Shown one piece after another: positions 34,645 to 41,726 of a stretch of DNA of 64,000 nt. The DNA is taken from positions 434,001 to 498,000 of the forward strand of contig JACKCM010000005.1 of NCBI GenBank assembly GCA_020634035.1, written 5' to 3'. The notes under the pieces were generated by a model that saw nothing but the letters and a program-made list of their open reading frames with translations, did not search any database and was not told the origin of the DNA. The number at the start of each line of letters is the position of its first letter. Positions within the stretch are counted from its first letter, which is position 1. A program made the position numbers and the translations under genes. The stretch comes from Candidatus Obscuribacterales bacterium (GTDB lineage Bacteria; Cyanobacteriota; Vampirovibrionia; Obscuribacterales; Obscuribacteraceae).

Positions 34645-35772
34645 ATGGCCGATTCGACAATCACTACGAGAGACAGCACTCTGGAGGGAGACCGAGCTCC
34701 CTGGCTGGCGTCGGCTCCTTTCGATCTGTTTTTGATCATCGCCCCTGCTTTTATCTCTTCTTTAGTGGTGATTCTTTTTGCCGACCGGCTCTCTGACTAT
34801 GACTATCTGCCGCTCTGGGCCTGGATAGCTTTTGTTCTTTTAGTCGATGTCGCCCATGTTTACTCGACACTTTTTCGGACCTATTTAGACAGTGACGCTT
34901 TCCAGAGAAACAAAGGACTGCTGATTACAATACCTTTGCTTTGCTGGATGGTGGGCAGTCTTCTCTATTCCCTTGGTGCCCTTGCTTTCTGGCGTGCCCT
35001 TGCCTATCTTGCCGTGTTTCATTTTATTCGTCAGCAATTCGGATTTGTCTCGCTCTACGCAAGACATGAACCCTCAGAATTCCAGCCTTTCAAAAGACTG
35101 GACGGCCTTGCCATATACTCTGCCACCATCTATCCACTTCTTTACTGGCACTGTCATATGCCCCGCAACTTCAACTGGTTTATCAAAGGTGATTTCTTCG
35201 TTTTAGATAGTTTCTCGACTCTCACTGAATTTGGTCTCTGGTTGTATCTGCTTATAATCGGCGCCTATTTCGCCAAAGAGATCTATTTGATCAAGAAAAC
35301 CGGTTATTTCAATCTTCCCAAGAATCTGATGGTGGCAGGAACAGCTCTATCCTGGTGGATAGGAATCGTCTTCCTCGATTCGGACCTGGCTTTTACCATG
35401 ACCAATGTTCTGAGCCATGGTATTCCTTATATGGCTCTGATCTGGCTCTATCATCACAAGCCAAAAGAGAGCTCAGTCTCTTCGGGCATCGGCCGTGGTG
35501 TCACCATGACCAGAAATTTTATAATGACTTACCTGCCTGCTTTTCTTCTCTTTCTGTTTTTGCTTGCTTATCTGGAAGAAGGCATCTGGGATGGGCTTAT
35601 CTGGAGAGAGCATGGTCAGATTTTTGCTTTCTTCTATAAATTTCCCGAGATTACAGATCCAACTTTCCTGGCGGTGTTGATACCGTTTCTTGCCCTGCCT
35701 CAATCCGTTCACTATGTCCTAGATGGTTTCATCTGGCGAATCAAAGACCGGGGCAGCATATGGACGGCATGA
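34645..35772 (+). CDS. Polytopic membrane protein with conserved-looking His motifs, unknown
   Basis: A 375-residue protein with about nine to ten transmembrane helices. Polar residues sit at the ends of helices in patterns such as DVAHVYSTLFRTY (near 69), FHFIRQQFG (near 125), SHGIPYMALIW and HYVLDGFIWR, which could form a metal- or substrate-binding site in the membrane, as in integral-membrane oxygenases or desaturases. I cannot name the family. It begins ten bases after the FAD enzyme gene and is the last gene of the cluster; the next gene is convergent. Confidence 0.7.
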   Translation: MADSTITTRDSTLEGDRAPWLASAPFDLFLIIAPAFISSLVVILFADRLSDYDYLPLWAWIAFVLLVDVAHVYSTLFRTYLDSDAFQRNKGLLITIPLLCWMVGSLLYSLGALAFWRALAYLAVFHFIRQQFGFVSLYARHEPSEFQPFKRLDGLAIYSATIYPLLYWHCHMPRNFNWFIKGDFFVLDSFSTLTEFGLWLYLLIIGAYFAKEIYLIKKTGYFNLPKNLMVAGTALSWWIGIVFLDSDLAFTMTNVLSHGIPYMALIWLYHHKPKESSVSSGIGRGVTMTRNFIMTYLPAFLLFLFLLAYLEEGIWDGLIWREHGQIFAFFYKFPEITDPTFLAVLIPFLALPQSVHYVLDGFIWRIKDRGSIWTA

Positions 35773-35793
35773 TGCCTGTCTCTATCTAAGTGA

Positions 35794-36576
35794 TTATTTG
35801 AAAATCTCTTCGAATTGACGGTGCAATTCATCGAGTTTCTCCGTCTCTCCATGACGCTCTAGATGCTCTGCATATCTTCTCAAGGCTCTTATTAAATTCG
35901 GGTGTTTGCGGCTCACTTGATAAAGCATTCTGGTCGTGTCCTCTTTGACCAGATTGAAAATATAGTCTTCATCATCCTTATGAGTGCAGATCTGGTGAAT
36001 CATCGCAGCCCGGGTGTAGGTCACATCGGTTCTACCCTTGAGTTTCGCCAGTATGGAGATGGCAGATTTTATATACTTCTCCGCCTCGGCATAGCGCTCT
36101 TGACCCACATAAAGACCGGATAGGTCGCAAAGGCTATTAGCCAGGAAGAGGGCATAATCGACTCCCAGACTTTCAAGCAGATTGATAGATTCGAGCAGCA
36201 TGGCTTCTGCCTCGGCTGGCTCTCCTTCTTCTAATTTGAGATCGGCGAAGAACATCAGAGTGACGGCATGAACCTCTTTGTAGGCTTTGTTCAAATCGGA
36301 TCCCACAACAGAAAGCGCCTCTTCGAACCGCTCTCCGGCTTCTTTTAAACGTCCCATCTGGGTCAGGACAGCGCCCAATCCCATATTGGTACACGCTTCT
36401 CCCAGGGCTTGCTCCGGAATGGCTTCGGCCCGCTTCAATGTTTTGAGGAGCTGACGATAAGCCTCTTTCCAACGCCCCTCTGCATAGGCGAGCCTGGCTG
36501 CGGCAAAACTGCTTTTCCAGATTTTTGTTTTGGAATCTTTGTCTTCGAAGGCGTCTACGATTCTTTTCTGGATCAT
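35794..36576 (-). CDS. Cytoplasmic TPR protein
   Basis: A 260-residue helical protein without a signal peptide. At least four TPR-like units occur (AYAEGRWKEAYRQLLKTL, NMGLGAVLTQMGRLKEAGER, ADLKLEEGEPAEAEAMLLES and LSGLYVGQERYAEAEKYIKS), with the Gly/Ala and Tyr positions of the repeat. The C-terminal part (RHPN/LIRALRRYAEHLERHGE) is a further helical pair. The role and partner are unknown. It is divergent from ackA with 144 bp between. Confidence 0.75.
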   Translation of the reverse strand: MIQKRIVDAFEDKDSKTKIWKSSFAAARLAYAEGRWKEAYRQLLKTLKRAEAIPEQALGEACTNMGLGAVLTQMGRLKEAGERFEEALSVVGSDLNKAYKEVHAVTLMFFADLKLEEGEPAEAEAMLLESINLLESLGVDYALFLANSLCDLSGLYVGQERYAEAEKYIKSAISILAKLKGRTDVTYTRAAMIHQICTHKDDEDYIFNLVKEDTTRMLYQVSRKHPNLIRALRRYAEHLERHGETEKLDELHRQFEEIFK

Positions 36577-36720
36577 GGCTCAACCGGCAGTTCGATGGAA
36601 ACGAGCTATTTTATCTCAACCTTTTTGTTAATTACATCGACTGAATTGATGATTGGATCATCTGAAACTGCTATCTTTTGCAAGTCGATAGCTCTGGCAT
36701 ACGCTTTTGAATTATTAATA

Positions 36721-37920
36721 ATGGACTTCCTGGTTCTTAACAGCGGTTCAACTTCCCAAAAACTGGCTTTAGTTGAAATTGAAGCTGAAACTGAAACCCA
36801 TAAAAATATCGCCGGCGCTAAAGTCAGTCGAAACCTCCGGATTTTATGGGTAAACGGGCACTCTAACTTGAGGTCGGTGGAAGGCAGGCAAGAAGCGATT
36901 GAAATCCTGCTTGCTGAAATGGAGAGGGAAACCGGCAGAAGTCGCAGTACAGTCGACGCTATCGGACACAGAGTGGTTCATGGCGGCAGCCTTTTTTCTG
37001 AAGCGACGATCATAGACAGTACCGTGCTCGCTTCACTTAAAGAGTTGACCGAGTTGGCGCCGCTTCATAACAGCCATTGTCTGGAAGGAATTGAATACTG
37101 TTTCAAGAGCTGCGCCGGCCAGACACAAATAGCGGTATTCGATACAGCTTTTCACGGCTCGATACCGGAGAAAGCTTCTGTCTATGCTCTGCCCTACCGG
37201 TGGTATCAGAGCCATGGGGTAAAAAGATTCGGCTTCCATGGCATCAATGTAGAATATTGTCTGGGGCGTCTGCCTGCGCTTTTCCCCGCTGATAATGAAT
37301 TGCCTTCCAGAATCGTGGTCTGTCATCTGGGTGGTGGCTGTTCGGTAACTGCTGTGTTAGACGGTCGCAGCATCGACACAACCATGGGCTTCACTCCCCT
37401 GGAAGGGCTTGTCATGGCAACCCGTTCAGGATCTATAGATCCCGGTATCCTGAGCTATATCGCGGGCAAAGAGAATTTGAGCCTGGAGCAGCTCGAAACG
37501 GTGCTGAACCGTGATAGCGGACTGAAGGGGATTTCGGGACTTACCGGCGATATGCAGGAGCTTCTCACAGCCAGACAGGCAGGACTCAAGCGCGCCGAGC
37601 TAGCTTTCGATATATTCGTGCTCAGTGCAAGCAAACATATAGCAGCCATGGCCGCCAGTTTGAACGGTATCGATGCCCTTGTATTCACCGGCGGAATCGG
37701 TGAGAACTCTTCGGTGGTCAGGCAGAGTATCTGTCAGCGCTTGAACTTTCTAGGAGTTCAGCTGGATTCTGAACGCTGTGCCGCTGCCACCGGGGGACAG
37801 CCGGATTGCCTGATTGCCGATGGTCCTGTAGCCGTGGCGGTTATCAAAGCCGATGAATTTGCCCAGATCGCCAGCCATTGCGATTCACTTATAGAAAGAA
37901 AGCAGACTAAGCTGATTTAA
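36721..37920 (+). CDS. ackA: Acetate kinase
   Basis: Interconverts acetyl phosphate + ADP and acetate + ATP. The ATG at 36721 gives the usual start (MDFLVLNSGSTSQKLALV); the long upstream extension overlaps the divergent TPR gene and is rejected. Motifs: GHRVVHGG (near 87), FDTAFHGSIPEKASVYALP (near 140), CHLGGGCSV (near 202), DTTMGFTPLEGLVMATRSG (with the Arg of the active site) and TGGIGENSS (near 322). The family's FHGTSH motif reads FHGINV, so the second His is lost while the catalytic His of FHG is kept. At 399 residues it is full length. No pta gene is in the window. Confidence 0.93.
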   Translation: MDFLVLNSGSTSQKLALVEIEAETETHKNIAGAKVSRNLRILWVNGHSNLRSVEGRQEAIEILLAEMERETGRSRSTVDAIGHRVVHGGSLFSEATIIDSTVLASLKELTELAPLHNSHCLEGIEYCFKSCAGQTQIAVFDTAFHGSIPEKASVYALPYRWYQSHGVKRFGFHGINVEYCLGRLPALFPADNELPSRIVVCHLGGGCSVTAVLDGRSIDTTMGFTPLEGLVMATRSGSIDPGILSYIAGKENLSLEQLETVLNRDSGLKGISGLTGDMQELLTARQAGLKRAELAFDIFVLSASKHIAAMAASLNGIDALVFTGGIGENSSVVRQSICQRLNFLGVQLDSERCAAATGGQPDCLIADGPVAVAVIKADEFAQIASHCDSLIERKQTKLI

Positions 37921-37981
37921 TAATCGAATCTACAATCTGCTGAATAATGAGGTCGAATAAGGCTAGAGTAGGTAGACTCGG

Positions 37982-39325
37982 ATGAAATTAGAAAAACCCA
38001 AGCAGGTCCTGGCGGGCCTGGGCATCCTCATGGTAGTTGTCTTCGCGATCCAGTTTGTGGTTCTCAATTCTCTTGAGAATACCGGTGATAAGGAGAAGCC
38101 TACCGAAAAGACGATTACGAACAATAGCGAAAAGTGGAATGAATCCTGGAAGGCTGCATCCACCGCTTCTACCGATGAAGAGCTGGCAAAAGCAGAAGAA
38201 TTGCTTTCTAAAAGCTTGAAAGAAGCAGAGCGCTCCGGCAGCAAAGATTCCAGATTGGCAGCGGTTCTTAATTGTCTGGCTCAAGTATACGAAAAACAGG
38301 GCAAGTATTCGGAAGCGGAGCCTCTTTATCAAAGGGTTCTCGCCATCGACGAGAAAGTACTGGGCAAAGATCATGGTGCCATTATCAATGACCTCGATAA
38401 TCTGGCTGTCACCTATATTAAACAGAAAAAGTACAAAGAGGCCGAGGAGCTCTTCACCAAAGCTGTCGCTCTCGACGAAAAGACCTATGGCAAGGATCAT
38501 CCGAAAACGGCAGCAGATTTGAGCTATCTTGTCCTGCTCTATGATATCGAGGGCAATCCCAAGAAAGCCGAAGAATATGCCAGGCGCGCCCTTTCTATCA
38601 ATGAGAAGGCCTTCGGAGCGGATCATCCGCTGGTTGCCTCTAACTATCACAGTCTTGCCCTGCTCTCTTCACGCCAGGGTAAACATGAAGAGGCTGAGAA
38701 ATTGTTGATCAAAGCTCAGGATATCTGGCGTAAAACCTCGGCGATAAACGATCCCAAGCTTGCTGCCAGTTTGAAAAACACAGCCATGCTGCAGAAGGTC
38801 TTCGAAGCTCAGTTTATCGAAGGGGAGCCTGACAAGTCGGTCAAGTTTCCCGAAGCAGCTTTTGAAAAAGCAAAAGAGTTGAGAGCCGCCAAGCAATTCA
38901 AAGAGGCGGAGGAGGTCCTGAAAGACAACCTGGCCGATGCGCGTAAGTCGGCGGTGGGGACTCCTGCTCTCGGCAAGTATCTGGTGCGTTTGAACAATGT
39001 TCTTTTTGATCAAGCCAAAGACGGAGAGGCGATTATATTCGGCGAGATCGCCTGCAAGATTTTTGATCGTCAGCCAGCCGACAAACAAGCCGATTTGACC
39101 AACTGGAATGCTTCGGTTCATTCTTATCTTGCCATGGCCTATGATCGCAGAAATCACCTGCACATGGCAGAGAAGCACTATGACCGAGCTCTCGACTATG
39201 CCAGCCGCGCCAGCGATGTCTCTGTCGCCTGGAAGAATCTTCTCAAAAAAGGACAGGCAACTTGTAAGGCCAGACTCGAGATGGAAGAGGAGCGCGTACT
39301 TGCCACCAGTGCCGGTGCCAAGTAA
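37982..39325 (+). CDS. Membrane-anchored TPR protein (kinesin-light-chain-type repeats)
   Basis: A 447-residue protein with one N-terminal transmembrane helix (about 10-30), a charged linker, and TPR repeats of the 42-residue kinesin-light-chain type (about 75-265), recognisable by the recurring GKDHP/GADHP and NLAxxYxxQGKYxEAExLYxRAL pattern. A second helical region (about 290-440) is TPR-like but more diverged. It probably acts as an envelope-side or cytoplasm-side scaffold. It follows ackA by 61 bp on the same strand and is convergent with the histidine kinase. Confidence 0.8.
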   Translation: MKLEKPKQVLAGLGILMVVVFAIQFVVLNSLENTGDKEKPTEKTITNNSEKWNESWKAASTASTDEELAKAEELLSKSLKEAERSGSKDSRLAAVLNCLAQVYEKQGKYSEAEPLYQRVLAIDEKVLGKDHGAIINDLDNLAVTYIKQKKYKEAEELFTKAVALDEKTYGKDHPKTAADLSYLVLLYDIEGNPKKAEEYARRALSINEKAFGADHPLVASNYHSLALLSSRQGKHEEAEKLLIKAQDIWRKTSAINDPKLAASLKNTAMLQKVFEAQFIEGEPDKSVKFPEAAFEKAKELRAAKQFKEAEEVLKDNLADARKSAVGTPALGKYLVRLNNVLFDQAKDGEAIIFGEIACKIFDRQPADKQADLTNWNASVHSYLAMAYDRRNHLHMAEKHYDRALDYASRASDVSVAWKNLLKKGQATCKARLEMEEERVLATSAGAK

Positions 39326-39341
39326 AAGTATCTGAGAACAT

Positions 39342-40586
39342 TCAGGAGAGCACCGGCAGGCTGATGGTCACGCCGGTGCCTTCGTTTATCTTGCTGTCGA
39401 TACTGATTGAACCGTTGTGAAGATCGACTATACCTTTGACTATCGATAGACCCAGACCGACGCCTCCCTGGGCTCGCGCTCTGGCTTTGTCGACTCTGTA
39501 GAAGCGGTCGAATATCTTTGGAAGGCTCTCCGCCGGAATGCCCGGACCGTTGTCCCGGACCGTAAGCTTGAGCCAGCCGTTTCGTACCCTGGCCGATACT
39601 TCTATTCTGCCGCCCTTTTCTGTATATCTCAGAGCGTTCTCGATAATATTGGCGATCATGCGATGAAGTTTGTCTTTATGTCCGCTCAGAAAGATATTGT
39701 CATCGCACTGGCGAATCAGATCAATATTTTTCTCTTTCAACCGCAGTTCGAACTCTTCCAGCACTTCATCGAGAACACTGTTGATAGAGACCTTGTTCGG
39801 GATATTGCCCGGTAAAATGCCTTCAAAACCTATTTGAATCTGGGTCAAAAGAGTCAGATCCTCTACCAGTTTGTTCATTCTACCGGTGGCTCTTTTGATT
39901 GCATCCAGTCGGCCTGTCTCTTTTTTGGCCAGTTTCATCTCTTCTTCGAGATTGTCAACACAAGCTTCGATGGTGGCAATCGGAGTCTTCAATTCATGGG
40001 TGGCGTCTTCGGTGAACTGGCGCAGCAGACGATAAGAGGTTTCCAGGGGACCGACCCAGCTTTTAGAGAAGAAGAGACCGGCGATAGATAGCAAAACCAG
40101 ACCACAGGTGCTGATAATGCCCATGGTTACCATGTATTTCTTGATCGCTCTATCCCTCAGGGTAGTCGGCAACTGAATCTGCAAATAACCCAATTTCTTG
40201 TCATCCTCGGAGGTCAGCACCATATATGATGTGCGCAAATCTATCGAATCCTGGCTTACTTCGTCCGCCCGGGTTATCAACTTTCCTGTACCTTTGACAC
40301 CGTGGCTCTCTACCAGCTTTCCTTCGCCATCGTAAAGCTCGATGCGTGCCAGACTTCCCAGGGGTTGTTTCTTTGTGAAACGTCTCGGTTTGGCTATAGA
40401 GAGTCGACCATCTGCCTCTTCGACCTCGTCGGATAGTTCTGTTAATAGCGTATCGAGCTGTTCATCCAGCGAGTTGTTCAACTCGTTGCTGAAGATGAGC
40501 AGACCGCCTGCAAACAGACCTGTGAAAATAAGAAAGGTGACAGCTACGAACTGAATGGCTAGTTGCCAGCGTTTCGCTTTATTCAT
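39342..40586 (-). CDS. Two-component sensor histidine kinase
   Basis: A 414-residue membrane kinase. Two transmembrane helices (about 10-32 and 150-172) enclose an extracytoplasmic sensor of about 115 residues with no recognised ligand. There is no clear HAMP domain. DATHELKTPIATI (His near residue 198) is the phospho-acceptor H box, IIENALRYTEKGG (near 315) the N box, and DNGPGIP and GGVGLGLSIVKGI the G boxes. It overlaps the response regulator gene by eight bases and should phosphorylate that protein. The signal is unknown. Confidence 0.92.
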   Translation of the reverse strand: MNKAKRWQLAIQFVAVTFLIFTGLFAGGLLIFSNELNNSLDEQLDTLLTELSDEVEEADGRLSIAKPRRFTKKQPLGSLARIELYDGEGKLVESHGVKGTGKLITRADEVSQDSIDLRTSYMVLTSEDDKKLGYLQIQLPTTLRDRAIKKYMVTMGIISTCGLVLLSIAGLFFSKSWVGPLETSYRLLRQFTEDATHELKTPIATIEACVDNLEEEMKLAKKETGRLDAIKRATGRMNKLVEDLTLLTQIQIGFEGILPGNIPNKVSINSVLDEVLEEFELRLKEKNIDLIRQCDDNIFLSGHKDKLHRMIANIIENALRYTEKGGRIEVSARVRNGWLKLTVRDNGPGIPAESLPKIFDRFYRVDKARARAQGGVGLGLSIVKGIVDLHNGSISIDSKINEGTGVTISLPVLS

Positions 40587-41259
40587 CGATTTCGAGCTTA
40601 TAGCCGTAGCCGCGGATATTCTTGATGATAGAATCCCTGGCCGATGAATTCATCTTCTTTCTCAAGGCTTTGATATAAGTGCGCACCGCCTCCCGCGAGA
40701 TCAGGCTATCGGAAGGCCAGACTCTGTCTATTAACGCATCATAGGCAAAGACCTGGTTAGGATGCCTTAGTAGAAATTCGAGCAGGTTGAACTCCCTGGG
40801 TTCTAAGTGAACAGCATTGCCATCTATATAAAAGGTCCTGGCGGTGGCATCCAGGATCATATTTCCCAGCTCTATCACCGCCCCCGGGCTGCGACTCTCT
40901 CCACGCCTCACAGCAGCTCGCACGCTGGCGGAGAGCTCTCTGAGAGAAACCGGTTTGCGGACATAGTAATCAGAGCCTGTATCGAGACCGACTTCCAGAT
41001 CCTCCAGGCGGCTGCGGGCGCTGAGCATCACCACCGGTGTCTTACCGCCTCCCTGGCGGAAACGTTTCAAAATAGTTATGCCATCAGGACCGGGTATCAT
41101 CCAGTCCAGGATTATGACGTCATATTGAAAGGCTTCGAGACTGTCGAGGGCCTGGTTGCCATCATGAACCAGGTCGACCACATATTTCTCTCGCAGGAAC
41201 CAGTCTCTCAACTGATCCGCCAGGTCCACTTCATCTTCGACTATGAGTAATTTCGGCAT
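40579..41259 (-). CDS. OmpR-family response regulator
   Basis: A 226-residue DNA-binding regulator. The receiver domain (about 1-120) has the acidic pair EDE near 8, the phospho-acceptor Asp in VIILDWMIPG (near 51), the Thr/Ser position in VVMLSAR and the Lys in VRKPV. The C-terminal winged helix (about 130-225) has the OmpR signature LEPREFNLLEFLLRHPNQV and the recognition segment SREAVRTYIKALRKKM. It is the first gene of the pair with the overlapping histidine kinase. Confidence 0.94.
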   Translation of the reverse strand: MPKLLIVEDEVDLADQLRDWFLREKYVVDLVHDGNQALDSLEAFQYDVIILDWMIPGPDGITILKRFRQGGGKTPVVMLSARSRLEDLEVGLDTGSDYYVRKPVSLRELSASVRAAVRRGESRSPGAVIELGNMILDATARTFYIDGNAVHLEPREFNLLEFLLRHPNQVFAYDALIDRVWPSDSLISREAVRTYIKALRKKMNSSARDSIIKNIRGYGYKLEIDE

Positions 41260-41289
41260 AGCTGAGAATTATAGATCCGAATCGAGAAA

Positions 41290-41319
41290 GAGACCGCAAG
41301 TTTTACAACCTGCGGTCTC
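41290..41319 (-). terminator. Rho-independent-like terminator after the Lys-rich peptide gene
   Basis: A perfect nine-base-pair stem (GAGACCGCA/TGCGGTCTC) with a 12-base loop lies 30 bp downstream of the stop at 41350; on the minus strand it is followed by TTTCTC. It also separates this gene from the response regulator gene. Confidence 0.6.
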
Positions 41320-41349
41320 CGCATCCACTAACGGGGATTAAATTCTCGA

Positions 41350-41616
41350 CTATTCGTCGCCGGGTTCGGCTTCGCTGTCGGCTCCGCCTTCTGCAGCTCC
41401 GGCATCAGCGTCGGCGGCAGGCTCGGAAGCTTCTTTCTTTTCTGCTTTTTTAGAAGCTTTCTTGCTGGCTTTTTTCTTAGAAACCTTTTTCTTTTTGACT
41501 TTCTGAGTCTTGGCTTTAGGGGCATCCTCGGCGTTGGCTGCAACCGGGGTGACAGCAACCAATCCAAGGGCGACTACGAAAGAGAGAAGGGCTGCGAAGA
41601 TAGATTTGTAGGTCAT
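41350..41616 (-). CDS. Small exported Lys/Ala/Glu-rich peptide
   Basis: An 88-residue low-complexity protein. The signal peptide (about 1-29) ends VAANAED. The mature part has a basic half (about 35-63, Lys-Lys-Val/Ala-Ser-Lys repeats) and an acidic, Ala/Gly-rich half (about 64-88), so charge is segregated along the chain. Such sequences are probably disordered and could bind anionic envelope polymers by the basic half. No family is recognised. The clean signal peptide and the terminator downstream support its reality. Confidence 0.6.
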   Translation of the reverse strand: MTYKSIFAALLSFVVALGLVAVTPVAANAEDAPKAKTQKVKKKKVSKKKASKKASKKAEKKEASEPAADADAGAAEGGADSEAEPGDE

Positions 41617-41726
41617 GACTAACTAACTCCATTCAGGGTTTGAACTGAGAACAGATGAAGCTTAACCCTGATCTGTGAGGATAGAGTGAAGAAACCGAAA
41701 GGTTGCCAAGGAAAAAGGGGGAGGCT

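Noticed and set aside
36409..36720. Extended acetate kinase with about 100 extra N-terminal residues
   Set aside because: The extension overlaps the divergent TPR gene and has no family match; the standard start MDFLVLNSGS is at 36721.
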